DNA of 64,000 nucleotides from Monomorium pharaonis (GCF_013373865.1 NC_050472.1:17940136-18004135), one strand, 5' to 3'; counted from the stretch's first letter, positions 46,201 to 57,070 are shown. The notes: generated by a model from the sequence alone, not told the origin. Numbers and translations: made by a program.

Positions 46201-48926
46201 TATACCATAACTTATTGCACCAGTGCAGAAGTGCAGCGACAAAGAACAGGCTCGATTCTTGAATTCATTCGCAAGAGAAACGTATTCGCAAATTCTGTTC
46301 TTGCAGAAAAGTTGGAACCTTATTGGCTATCGTATGACTTTTAACCAATAAACTTGCACTTTTCTGTTGGAGTAGGTATTTGCACATACATTTCTCTTGT
46401 GAATAAATTTAAGAATTGAGCCCCTGGCCTTATGTCTCATTGATTTATCGCTGTCCCGATATGAGTATACGTTTAAACAATTGTGTGTATTTGATGATTT
46501 CTTTTCAATGGTCGATATTCACAGTCGAATCTTATTTCAAGACCATCTTAAACATAAATGCCTTAAGATACGGCTCTGTGATTGGTTGATGACATTTTAA
46601 GATAATACTCTTAAGATAGTTTAAATATAAAAATAATTGACTATAATTACTGACCAAATATTTCATCTTAATCAAATAGATGTTTCTTTTATCGCGAGGT
46701 TGTTGCACAGATCTGCTCTGGTATAATAATTAATTTGACTGCGCAGCTGTATTGATTATTGTAAACCAGCAATAAGTCTTGCATTTAAAAAAATCATCCA
46801 ATGTTCACATAGATTTGGGGCAAAAGTTTTTATTTCTCAATCTGATATAAATTTATTTCATTTATTATATTGTTACTAAATTTAAAATTCAAATTTTTTT
46901 TAATCTGTACTTATTAAATCAGTAGACATAAATTAGACGTTTTTGACAATTAATAAAAAAATTTTTAATATTTATTGATCCAAAAGTTTTCTTGCAATTA
47001 GTAAATATATAATGCACATTCTTTTTTTCAGAGTGGACAGTTATGCACAAACAACTTGCCGACCTAGAAAAATATAATATTGCAAATCCATGTAAAGAAG
47101 ATCGTAAAAAAGTTATGAAAAAATCTTTTAGCGATAGTGATTATGATAACTCTGATCAGGAAAATAAAGTTACGAAGACTAAGAAAAGGATGGACACTAA
47201 AGTACTTATTTGAATTTTATTTTCGTAATCATTACATGTAAAATATATTTTTTTATTATTTGAAGTTACTTTTAATTAAAGTTATTTAAATATTTTCTAG
47301 GATAACTTACGTTGTATGTCCTCTAAGATTAAGCAACAAGATATTCTATCTCAACTAAAGACTACTGATGTCAATTTAAAGAATGATGTATGTGAATATT
47401 GTGAATATATTTTATTATCGTCATTTTTTTAATTATTTATAAAACTATATCAATTTATATTTTCAGTCATTCAGTTTGCTGGATGAAAGTGATGAAACAT
47501 CTTTCACTGATGACAGTTGCGAATCTAAAAGTAAAAAGAATATATATTTGTTAAGCCTACAGGAAAAAATAAAAAGCTTACGAAAACAAAATAAACAACT
47601 CCAGAATGAGGTTAAAGCGTTGAAAGACAAAACATCCATTACATTAGAAAATAGTAATTTAATTGTTATTAAACATTAAATTGATATAACAAAACTTTAT
47701 ATTATTAATTTCAATTACTATATTGCAAAAGTACTGTTTCAGAAATGGAAAACTTGGATAAAATGGTGGATAAATTAACTATTAAAATACAAAACGCTAA
47801 TAAGTGTGTCGCAGACCTAAACAAAAACATACCGGCAAAAGTTTTCCAGAAGCAGCAGTTATATCCAAGCGTGACACATATAAAAAATGAAGATACATTT
47901 CAAAACGAGCAAATACAATATGATGATTTTATTCCTGTTATAAATGCAGCATGATGAGGCTATTGATATCGAAGAAGAACTCGTAATGGATGTGCTAACA
48001 GATTTTTAAAAAGTAAAAGGAGTGAAACAATGCGATAAAATGCATAACAAATTTGAAAGAGATGTGAAGAAAAATACATCTGAACCTAAAATAAATGATG
48101 GGTTAACAAATTTTAAAGAAGTAAAAGAACTGAAGCAATGCGATAAAATGCATGATAAATTAGAAAGAGATATGAAGAAAGATACAGCTGAATCTAAAAT
48201 AATTGAAAAAATTAACGACAACGTACGTATATATTTTATCTTATCTATTTTACATTTCATTTTGTGGTTATGTGCAACTAAAAATAAACGAAGTTATACT
48301 AATGTGCTTCTTATTTTTCCCATAGGAAAAAATTATGCAAAAATTACTGCACAAAAAATTGCATATTTTTGTGCATGAATTTTTGCAGTTTTTACAGATT
48401 TTTATACAAAGTTTTCGTCTTCAGAATTTTTCTGCAGAATATTTTGCAGAATTTTATGTAATGTTTTCTGAAGTTTTTGCTTTCAGAAAAAATTACATAA
48501 AATTCTGCAAAATTTTCTGCAGAAAAATTCTGAAGGCAAAACCTTTGTACAAAAATCTGTAAAAACTGCAGAAATTCATGCACAAAAATATGCAATTTTT
48601 TGTGCAGTAATTGTTGCATAATTTTTTCCTACGGGTTACTAAATCACAGTAATGTAAATTTACTCATAAATTTTAATTTTCTATTTAATATAATAGTTTT
48701 TTGTTATAGAAGATAGTCTCAATCGGTCGAGGTGTCACCATTTCTCAATCTATGATGCAGAACGTAAGAACAAGTGACATTGAAAAAATGACTTGCGATT
48801 TAATGTCTTGTATTTTTACAAACAAGGAGATTCTTCATCCAGAACGGGGAAAAAAAAATAAGGTTAAATCTGAAGAAAATAGTAATAAAAAATCTTTGAA
48901 CTGCAATAAGTTGCTTGCAATTAAAG
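43245..48926 (+). CDS. BEN-domain protein gene, six or seven exons, frame disrupted
   Basis: Exons 43,245-43,494, 47,032-47,201, 47,301-47,387, 47,467-47,653 and 47,743 onward join with consensus sites in one frame. The start is ATG at 43,245 (MNNDYCILVEFVNEENS). The middle is acidic and Lys-rich with a short coiled coil (KIKSLRKQNKQLQNEVKAL). In exon 5 a one-base shift near 47,952 and a TAA at 48,007 break the frame before a 32-residue tandem repeat (QCDKMH ... KK). After an intron holding a MITE, exon 48,710-48,926 encodes a BEN domain: IVSIGRGVTISQSMMQNV, LMSCIF, NKEILHPERGKKNK and LNCNKLLAIK, ending in a donor. BEN domains bind DNA and act in repression. The 3' end is not found. Either the gene is recently broken or exon 5 splices differently. 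Confidence 0.65.
44226..44292 (-). tRNA. Degenerate tRNA-Thr-like sequence (TGT)
   Basis: On the minus strand TGGCGTAGCAGATAGAGT fits an A box and D-arm, GGTTTGTAATCC an anticodon arm with TGT, and CGGGTTCGAAACC a B box. The acceptor strands do not pair properly, so it is a tRNA-derived remnant, probably part of the foldback element. Confidence 0.35.
45001..45132. repeat. 130-bp hairpin
   Basis: TTAATTTATCTGAAATTCTT pairs with an inverted AAGAACTTCAGATAAATTAA. The inner arms (TATTTTCTATTGGTT / AACCAATAGAAAATA) extend it to the centre. Confidence 0.8.
45141..45470. mobile_element. Tc1-like MITE, about 330 bp
   Basis: The terminal repeats contain CTAATACTTTTGGCCAAGCCTG and the complement of GATTGGCCAAAAGTATTAG. 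The arms extend more than 100 bp inward (GGAAATAAAATTATTATAATT and inverse). The AATACTTTTGGCCA word is common at Tc1-like termini. It is non-autonomous. Confidence 0.7.
46019..46250. mobile_element. MITE, 230-bp palindrome
   Basis: Outer arms CCTGTTCTTTGTCGCTGCA and its complement, and inner arms with CAAACTTGCATAAGCGCATAAG and inverse, form an almost continuous hairpin. It lies in BEN-gene intron 1. Confidence 0.8.
46251..47031 (+). other. Remainder of BEN-gene intron 1
   Basis: AT-rich intron sequence. At 46,510-46,620 a stretch around GACCATCTTAAACATAAATGCC resembles 43,690-43,740 and the complement of 45,895-45,950, showing another interspersed repeat. It ends in a clear acceptor (TTTTTTTCAG) at 47,031. 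Confidence 0.5.
47990..48200 (+). repeat. Tandem 96-bp repeat within BEN-gene coding sequence
   Basis: Two units encode related 32-residue modules, each with LT-acidic/Asn-F, KQCDKMH, FERD or LERD and KKxTxEx. In the first unit the codon equivalent to Lys (AAA) in the second unit is TAA, which is the stop that breaks the frame. Confidence 0.75.
48319..48635. mobile_element. CCGTAGG MITE, copy 1 (BEN-gene intron)
   Basis: It starts CCCATAGGAAAAAATTATGC and ends GCATAATTTTTTCCTACGGG. The whole 317 bp is palindromic, built of TGCAGAAAATTTTG-like words. A shorter copy lies at 51,104-51,301 with the same ends. Confidence 0.8.
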
Positions 48927-48962
48927 GTAACAATTGCAATATTTAAAATATATTGATATCTT

Positions 48963-49300
48963 AAATATATTAAGAAAAACTCATGAGAGCCAACATTGGA
49001 TGTTTGCCTGTGCAATAATTTTTATTATAACAGTCTCCTGGCTAAGGTATTATTTTCCGCATTAATTTATTTACAGTATTTTCTAGGAATTTGGAGAAGG
49101 AAAATCTTGTAGATACTTGTAGCATCAAAAATTATTACATTGCTTGACAATTTAATTTATATAGCAAGATTTCGGCTTAATTCATATTACCTTAATTTAT
49201 TTGGCATAGTTCACATGGGCTTGGAGACTGTTACAATAAAAATTATTGTACATGCGAACATCCAGTATTAATTCTTATCAGGGTTTTTCTTAATATATTT
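48963..49300. mobile_element. MITE, about 340-bp inverted repeat
   Basis: The left arm carries AATATATTAAGAAAAACTC, CAATAATTTTTATTATAACAG and TCTCCTGG. The right arm carries the inverted equivalents, ending TTTTTCTTAATATATTT. It begins 37 bp after the donor of the BEN exon. Confidence 0.7.
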
Positions 49301-50123
49301 ATGATTTAATTCATAGCCTCCCTGCATAAAATATCAGATTGAAAAGAATTAAAAAAATATTGACATTTTGTTAAAAAGCACTATTCAGAAGAATTCAGAA
49401 GATATTCAAAATATATTCAATTAAATATCTTTTAAATATCTTTTGAATTTCTTGCATTCAATCGCAATAAAAAGTATTCAAATAAATGCGAATCTTTGCA
49501 TTAAAAAAGATTACTTTGCATTAAAACAGATACACTTCTTCTGCTAATTGTTATCGGATTCAGAGACAGACAAAATTTCATGGTTCTATTCTCAATATTG
49601 CACTGAAACGTATTATCCACGATTCAATCCGAAATTTTTGCAAAGCAGAATTCACGATGAAATCTTGTGAATGCGAAACACTATTTTTGAATAAGACATT
49701 TTATGCAGGGCTGCTATTTGATTTAATATTTATATAGGCTAACTGTGGCAAACTAATATCTTTGAAAAACTATAGATTCTTAAACAACATGAGGAAGTGA
49801 AAAATAACAAAAATTACGTAAACTTAAATAAATTGTAATGTAAGTATTTTTTAATCAGAAAGTCATAAATAAATACATAAATTACATATGCGACAAATGT
49901 TTCTTTGGTAAAATTCTATGAAACACTAAAAAATGAACATTTCTTTTAGAAGGTAGCACCATAATTAGGAAATATAGAAAAGATTGATAGAAATTCATAA
50001 CATGTAAAAATAATTTTAATATACTTATTACAGTTCCCAGAAAATCTGGTCTTTTTTTGAATGATTACTCGATCGAATGTAATTTGTTTAACATAATTAT
50101 GATACACTTTTTACCATTTATTA
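49301..50123. other. AT-rich sequence, no gene seen
   Basis: A run of AATATC/ATTCAA words is present at 49,380-49,460. I looked for a continuation of the BEN domain after the donor at 48,927 and found no convincing acceptor-flanked exon. Confidence 0.4.
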
Positions 50124-50287
50124 CTTCGGCACACGATACAATTTTTCATGCTAGATTGCATACGAGAAATCCTAATATGTGTCCTGATTGGCTCAGATGA
50201 TTATGTCACCAATCGTAAGCCAATGAGGATACGTAGTAAGACGCCTCGTATGTGATCTAGCATGAAAAATCATATCGTGTGCCGAAG
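50124..50287. mobile_element. MITE, 164-bp hairpin
   Basis: CTTCGGCACACGATACAATT and TTTCATGCTAGAT on the left are matched by inverted ATCTAGCATGAAAAATC and GTGTGCCGAAGG on the right. The centre contains CCAATC/GATTGG. Confidence 0.8.
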
Positions 50288-51103
50288 GCTTTCCTTTGGT
50301 GAACACTTCTAAAATATTAATCAATCGATAAATAGATACATATGTTTCATAATTCTATCAAATAAATTCTATATTTTTTAAAATGTACAGAGAATAGTAA
50401 AAGATAAGCAGGAAATATTAATAAACAAAGAAATTTTAAAATTATCTTATTATATACATTTGTAAACAGTGTACAAAAAACTTTAAAAAATGAATTGAAT
50501 ATATCTAAATTCTTCTAAAAAATTAACTTGAAATTGTCATACTTCTGCCGAAAATCTTTGTTTTTTTCCTAATTCTTCAGAAAAAAAAACCGAGAAAAAC
50601 ACTTTCCATTGAATGTTAATATGAAAAAAAGTTTCTTTTTTAAAACTATTTTATGACTTGATATCAAAATTTAGAAAAATTATAAATGACAAAAGAATTT
50701 AATAAAGTTAACTTTCTTAGTTTATTAAAAAAGATCTTGAAAATTCTAATAATAAAAAACGTAATAAAACAAAAGAGTTTTTGGAAACCATGAGAATTTA
50801 AGCTATAAATTTAATTTATTTTGATTTTTTCGAGTTTTTCAAGGAATATTTTTTCCACCAGGGTGTTATTGTTTTCAATTTGTTTATATTATTCACGTAA
50901 TTGATATAATGAATGTTACAGATTACGTACTCAGCCAATTTAAAAATACACCAAATGGAGAAAAGTTATTCAACACTACTGTTTCGAACAAATGTAAGAA
51001 TGTTGCTCGGAACTACAAATGAATTGATGCTTTCATTAATATAAGTATTAATTATACTCTAAAATACCGTATTTTTTAGTTTAACCATTTTTGTAAGATC
51101 TGT
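50288..51103. other. AT-rich sequence, no gene seen
   Basis: Low-complexity A- and T-runs with no open frame of interest and no clear repeat structure. Confidence 0.4.
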
Positions 51104-51301
51104 CCGTAGGAAAAAATTATACAAAAATTACTGCATAAAAAACCATATTTTTGTGCATTAATTTCTGCAGTTTTTACAGATTTTTGTACAAAATTTTCGC
51201 TTTCAGAATTTTGTACAAAAATTTGTAAAAACTGCAGAAATTTATGCACAAAAATATGCAATTTTTTATGCAGTAATTTTTGCATAATTTTTTCCTACGG
51301 G
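51104..51301. mobile_element. CCGTAGG MITE, copy 2
   Basis: A 198-bp palindrome with ends CCGTAGGAAAAAATTATAC and complement. It is a shorter version of 48,319-48,635 lacking the inner arms. Both copies are followed by GGGTTACT, so the element may extend slightly beyond the palindrome. Confidence 0.8.
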
Positions 51302-51939
51302 TTACTTTGTGTTACTTTTTTATATACGATTATTTGTGATATGGAATCAAAACGGTATATTTCTATGCAATAAAAGATTAATATTATAACATTAAAATAT
51401 AAAAGATTAATATTATAACTTTATATAATATAAAAGATTAATATTATAACATTAAAATATAAAAGATTAATATTATAACATTATAAATATGTGTATAATA
51501 AGTTATATAATAATTATACATATATATAAAAAAGGTATGTTATGTTTATATTATTTTAATAAAATTTTAATATAATAAATTATTGAAAAACCAAAATTAT
51601 TGTAGTTTTCTAAATTACAATATAATAGTGCATTTTATGTGAAAAATATATAATTGTATTAAATTTATAGTATATATAGTATTCATTCTGCCATCTTCAT
51701 TTTTTTAAACAACATTATACGTACACGTTGGATGTATTTAAACAGTATATTAAATAATAATAATTCCCTACAGCTTTATTTACACACATATTTTCCAAAA
51801 TTTATCATTATAGTCATTCAATTTTATCGATATATGACAGCTAGCTTACGCCCAGAATCAAACAATTTTTTTGATTCAAGCTTATTTATTACAATTATAC
51901 AGTCATACTTATTTCAGGGTCATTCTTCGTTTGAGCAGG
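51302..51939. repeat. AT-rich region with a 30-bp tandem repeat
   Basis: At 51,378-51,485 a unit of AAAAGATTAATATTATAACAT is repeated four times. The rest is unstructured AT-rich DNA leading into the CCCTTAC-ended insertion. Confidence 0.55.
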
Positions 51940-52213
51940 TTTTCTTACAAGTTTATTTGGAAGTGACTCTATTTCCTTACCTTTATTTGGGAGTTACACT
52001 GATTTGAAGGTCACTCCCATTTATTTGGGTATTACCTTCATTTGACCCCTATTTTGGGGTTACCTTCATTTGACCCCCATTTGAGGGTTTCTTTTGAGGT
52101 TAATCCTCATTTCAGTGTTGACCACCAATTGATGATCCGAATTTACACCGATCTTTTGAGGATTCTTTTGAGGATATTTTTACACTCAAAATTGAGCGTT
52201 TTTTTCGTAAGGG
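51940..52213. mobile_element. End of a CCCTTAC-ended insertion (left copy of the pair)
   Basis: Composed of short degenerate repeats of the type GGGGTTACCTTCATTTGACC and TTTTGAGGATTC, ending GCGTTTTTTTCGTAAGGG at 52,213. The nuclease coding sequence on the minus strand is cut exactly there. On the coding strand the insertion begins CCCTTACGAAAAAAACGC, the inverse of the end found at 26,116. Confidence 0.6.
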
Positions 52214-54573
52214 TTAACACGCAGTGTTATTATGCTTTTCGGCGTCCATAAAGCAAAAATGTAAAATTCGCGCTTTGTTATGTTTAGTTGACCTTGGATT
52301 TGATAATAAAACCGATGATTTCGGTTTATTGTATTTACATTTTTTTTATCAAAAATACCTTTTAATTGAGGCAATTTACGAATTGCTTTCTCCGCTGTTA
52401 AATTTTCAGCTAAAAGACGGCATTTAATCTCCACTAGACCATTTTCATCGAGAAGTCCATCAGGAGAAGCACCCAAGCATAGATTTTCAGAGTCAATAAA
52501 TAATCCACATGGTTTTATTTTTTTCTTTAATTTTATTGATAAATCTTGTTTCGCTATTTCTTTCATATCGCGACCATATTTCATGGCTCCAGTATCGATC
52601 GATGGAGAAAACAAGATATTTTTTATGGACGTTGCACAAGACGTTGTTGGTCTCATACGACATACCACTCCAAAATGTGATGCTGTCAACATTTCTTTTC
52701 GCATTGATAACCATACTTCACAATCACTTTGCTTTATGGTTTTGCGCTTAATTTCTTTCTAATTTTTCCCGTTTTTGAGTAATTTTTCTAAATGCTCTTG
52801 TTTTAATTGTTCCACTATGTCAGAAGACAAGTCTGGTTTTTGCGACTGAGGTGCGTAATAACCATCCGTTCCTACGCTTCTTTTCCATTTTTTTGACCTT
52901 CCTTCTACTTTGCGAGATTCTTTAGTTTGGTCTGTTTTTCTTTTTCGTCGCAAGTCCAAATTTTCTATAAGAGAAGGCACACTGTTACTTACTGTTTTGT
53001 GTAATTCGATAAAAGCTTGTTGTGTGTTATGTTGAACAACAGCTGCCGCAATTCTGGTATTGTACCAGTACGAACCTCTCGCACCATAAAAAATACGCTT
53101 TCCATCAACTTCTACGCAGACTATAGAGTGAAACAATTCTATATAATTATTTGTCACATTTAGCAACAAACTGTCGGCATGAGCGCTTAAACGTGCGACT
53201 ATATTTTGTATTTTGGGATACAGACCGTACAACTTAAGATACGGAACATAATTTGTCTCTCTATTGTTTTCACAAGAATGACCACGTTCCTTATATCATT
53301 TGTGTTCACTAAACATATGACTTGGAACGTTTAATATGTCTTCTCCTAATTTTTTCTCTAAAACATGCTGAGGTTGCTTATCTTTTCTTCTATTTTCACA
53401 TAATTGTACTATTTCTTTTCGAATTTTTATTATCATGCTTTTAATCATATTTCGTAATTTTACAAACTCACGATTCCTACGCAACTTTAGATCAGTTGTC
53501 TTTACGAGGATATCAAAATGTCTGCAGAAATTTCGTAATAAATGATTGTTGCATTCTACTTTTCGCACTACGACCATTAGTACTTTATATGGATTACTAT
53601 TTAGAATAGCTTGGTACACATTACTATCGCCATCGGCAATAAATTTTCTATAAACTAGATCGTGCATTTGAATACTGCATTTAAATCCTTCTACAACAGC
53701 ATCACTTTCCATGAGTGTAGAACTCATATTTCGATCAAAATTTTTGTAACACTTATGGATATTTGCGATTCCTTTTTGTGTCAATTGCTGTGCAAAATTT
53801 GTTGCAAATGCCAACGTACAGGATTTTTTTGTATAATAACCAATAATGGCTACAACACCTGAAAGTGAATCAAAATTTTTGCCGTACGACCTCGTCAACC
53901 AACTGCCGTCTGCTATTACGGGTATGCACGCGTAGCCATTTATTACGTCGTTTTTTTCAACAGCTAGTTGCCTTTCAAGTTTGCCTGCCTTTCTCATGTT
54001 TTCAAAGGCTGTTTTTTCAAATTCTTTGAGAACTACTTCTTGATTTTTTATATATGTTTTTTGAGACATACACGGCACATTTGCAGCTGCAAACATTTCT
54101 TCCATTTGGGCATAACCAATTCCAGTCGTAATGGTTCCAGCTGTAATAGCAGTGTTAATGTCCATAGTTTTTTCATCTTTTGGATGTGACCAAAAGTTTG
54201 CCTCGTAATGACACATATTACATTTGTAAAAGAACTGCTTTCTAAACCCACAGCGACGAGTATTTACGAGCTTCCAGTCTTTAAATTGGCACTCAATTCC
54301 TCGCGCGTGATTAATATTTTTTATCAATATAATATTATCAAATGTTCGGTGCAGTTCTTTATGAAAAAAAGGTATATTTATAATGCCATCTTCTTTAGGC
54401 TCATACTGCTGGATACGATCAGTATCTACAAGGCTTGTTTTTTCAATGACAAGGTTATTGTCTTTACATTTTTGTACATTTTTGCACTCACCTTTAATTA
54501 TTGATATTGGCTGTAAGCACAGTGTATCTCCAGTACTGAACGTCGAATCCATCGAGTCGGGCAGTAATTGCAC
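52214..54573 (-). pseudogene. 5' part of Mutator-like element: transposase and PDDEXK nuclease
   Basis: One frame from 54,573 to 52,214 is interrupted only by TGA at 53,296 and TAG at 52,759. Residues about 117-123 (CNMCHYE) look like zinc binding. About residue 221 lies IADGSWLTRSYG and about 313 IADGDSNVYQAIL, the DDE-type motifs of Mutator-like transposases, followed by VECNNHLLRNF. Further on, RLSAHADSLLLNVTNN and FYGARGSYWYN continue the family pattern. The last part (52,704-52,214) is a YqaJ-like PDDEXK nuclease: MRKEMLTASHFGVVCRMRPT, LGASPDGLLDENGLVEIKC (D...ExK), YYQIQGQLNITKREF. It ends at a CCCTTAC insertion. A 5' exon with an acceptor near 54,660 precedes it, in another frame. The GTG at 54,573 is not a real start. 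Confidence 0.8.
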
Positions 54574-54699
54574 GGAATCCTGACAACAGATTCGTCGTTA
54601 GTATCGTTAGATACCGTTGTGCTTTGTTCAGCCGCCAATGCTTTTAACATCTGCCTCCTGTAAAAAAATTAAAAATATTAATAAAACGTAATATTAAAA

Positions 54700-54962
54700 A
54701 AATATTTTGGTAAAATTAGATGTATATGTGTGTGTATATGTATGTCCATTGGCAGTTTCCGCGTCTTTTTACACTTTGTATCTGCAGATTCCAGGACATT
54801 TGACATTTTCCAGGATTGTCCTGGAAAAAATGTATGTTTTACGACAGTTTCCAGGACGTCCTGGAATCTACCTTACAAATACAAGGGCAAATTCCGGGAC
54901 TGTACATCTGGATGTATATACATTTTGTACATCCAAATGTATTGGCAGATTTCGGGACAAAT
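54700..54962. repeat. Short inverted and direct repeats upstream of the Mutator-like gene
   Basis: Several copies of TCCAGGAC and GTCCTGGAA in both orientations (54,790-54,870), and a palindrome around ATACATTTTGTACATCC. Possibly the subterminal region of the Mutator-like element. No terminal repeat could be paired. Confidence 0.4.
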
Positions 54963-55065
54963 ATGTAAATCACAATTATTATAAAGTCAATACGTATAAT
55001 ACTTAAATTATCAAAAAATTTAGTAAAAAAAATTGTTATTAGCGTAACTATAAATTAATAATTTA

Positions 55066-56369
55066 AGAGGTTTGTTAAAAAAAAAGGTGACTTTTTAAAT
55101 TTCGCGGGCTACGTACATTAGATTTTCGAATTGTTTTTGCTTTTGTGTGGGTACACATGTCCCCAACATATGTTGACACTATCAGCCATTTTGTATTTTT
55201 AGTTTGTTTTCGACAGATATAAAGGTTAAACGTATTGGTGTGCTTGGCGATTTTTTGCTATCGAGAAAAATGGATCAAAGAATCTGTATTAAATTTTGTG
55301 TGAAAAATAAAATTAAGTGCTCCGACGCATTTAAAATGTTGACTGTGGCATTCGGCGAGTCTACTTTGAGCAAAAAAAGTGTTTATAAGTGGTACAACCT
55401 CTTCACAGAAGGCCGAGAAAATGTTAAAAACGATGCCCGCCCTGGACGCCCAGCACGTCAACAACCGATGAAAACATTGAAGCAGTGAAGAAAATTGTTA
55501 AGGAGAATCGTTGAATTACTATTAGAAAAGTTGCTGAGGATGTCGGCATATTGGTTGGCTCATGCCATGAAATTGTTTCGGATGTTTTGGGCATGAAACA
55601 TGTGGCAGCGAAGTTTGTTCCAAAATTGCTAAATTTTGACCAAAAGAACTGTCGCATAAGCATCGCTCAGGAGCTGTTGAATGACGTCAACGACGATCCA
55701 AATTTGCTCAAAAGGGTCGTAACTGGTGACGAAACATGGGTATATGGTTATGACATCAAAACGAAAGCCCAATCATCCCAATGGAAGCTGCCAGAAGAGC
55801 CAAGACCGAAAAAAGCACGCCAAGTTCGGTCAAATGTGAAGGTTTTGCTCACTGTTTTCTTCGATTACAATGGCGTGGTGCATCGTGAGTTCTTGCCAGA
55901 AGGTCGTACGGTCAATAAGGAATATTACCTTGAAGTTATGCGCCGTTTGCGTGAAGCAATACGAAAAAAACGCCTAAAATTGTGGAACAACCAGTCATGG
56001 ATATTGCATCACAATAATGCGCCAGCGCACACGTCATTACTTGTTCGTGATTTTTTGGCCAAAAACAATACCGTAATCATGCCTCATTCACCGTATTCAC
56101 CGGACTTGGCCCCCTGCGACTTTTTTCTGTTTCCAAAACTGAAAAGACCCATGAAAGGACGGAGGTTTGCCATGATTGAGGAGATAAAGACCGCATCGTT
56201 AGAAGAGCTCAAGACCATACCAAAAAGCGCATATCAGAAGTGCTTCACGGATTGGAAAAAGCGCTGTCACAAGTGTATTATATCTGAGGGGGATTACTTT
56301 GAAGGGGATAAAATTGATATTGATGAATAAACATTTTTAGAGAAAAAAAACTTTTTTTAACAGACCTCG
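55066..56369 (+). mobile_element. Mariner element, 1,304 bp, TA target site
   Basis: Terminal inverted repeats AGAGGTTTGTTAAAAAAA (left) and the complement of TTTTTTTAACAGACCTCG (right) are flanked by TA at 55,064-55,065 and 56,370-56,371. Length and single ORF are typical of mariner. It is complete from end to end, but its transposase is disabled. Confidence 0.9.
55270..56330 (+). pseudogene. Mariner transposase, inactive
   Basis: ATG at 55,270 to TAA at 56,330 is about 353 codons, the usual mariner length. The N-terminal helix-turn-helix region includes DAFKMLTVAFGESTLSK and KWYNLFTEGREN. A one-base deletion near 55,450 and a TGA at 55,512 break it. The catalytic domain has VTGDETW (first Asp), LHHNNAPAHTS, where Asp of the usual HHDNAPAH is Asn, and SPDLAPCDFFLFPKLK (last Asp). 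Of the DD34D triad the second residue is therefore lost. Three independent lesions make mobilisation by its own product impossible. Confidence 0.9.
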
Positions 56370-56469
56370 TATATTTTAAAATCATTTCGTGTTTAAAGTA
56401 GCCTATTAAGTCATATGTTGCAAATTAGGCAATTAGCCTATTAAGTCATTAGTTGCAAATTTTTTAAAC

Positions 56470-57070
56470 AATTTTTTTTAAACAAATAAACAAATAATTA
56501 TCATAGAATAAATTTTGCACGCCAAGCGATACTACGCTAGAAACCACGAAGAAAACATGTATAATATGTTCATGTAAATGCCCCATTTATTATGAAAATT
56601 TTTTATGAACTTTTATTATGAACTTTAAAAAGTTTTTATGAAACATTTATTATGAACAATTTTTATATGCATGTAATTGCTTTATCCCACAGCAACATAA
56701 AACGCAATACCGAAAGTGTTAACGCAGTTCATGGCAATGTTTCTAGCAATAATTTCTGCAACAAAAAGTTAGCAGCAAAACAATTTTTTTAAACAATTTT
56801 TTATAAACAAATAAACAAATAATCGTTCTAGAATAAATTAACCACTCCAATCGATTCTACGCGAGATATTACAAAGAAAAGGTTTATATTGTGTCCATGC
56901 AAATGCCCCATTTATTACAAAAAATTTATAAAAAATTTCTGTGTGCATAAATGGGGATATTTACATGAACATATTATACATATTTTCGTAGTTGGTTTTC
57001 GCGTAGAATCAATTTGCATGGTTTATTTTAGTCTAGGAGGATTATTTATTTATTAATTTCTTAATTGTTT
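56470..57070. repeat. Degenerate palindromic repeat family
   Basis: AACAAATAAACAAATAAT followed by TAGAATAAATT occurs at 56,475 and 56,805. A CCCCATTTAT box occurs at 56,581 and 56,907 and inverted (ATAAATGGGG) at 56,948. The inverted complement ends at 57,070. This looks like overlapping copies of a foldback element. Confidence 0.5.

Noticed and set aside
25765..52213. A single 26-kb transposon bounded by CCCTTAC-type ends
   Set aside because: Both ends read ...GTAAGGG on the plus strand, so they are in direct and not inverted orientation. They also face opposite halves of one gene. An inversion or two copies fits better.
54707..55006. 99-codon frame with VCVYVCP start
   Set aside because: It overlaps short palindromic repeats (TCCAGGAC) and has no domain. 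It is probably non-coding element sequence.
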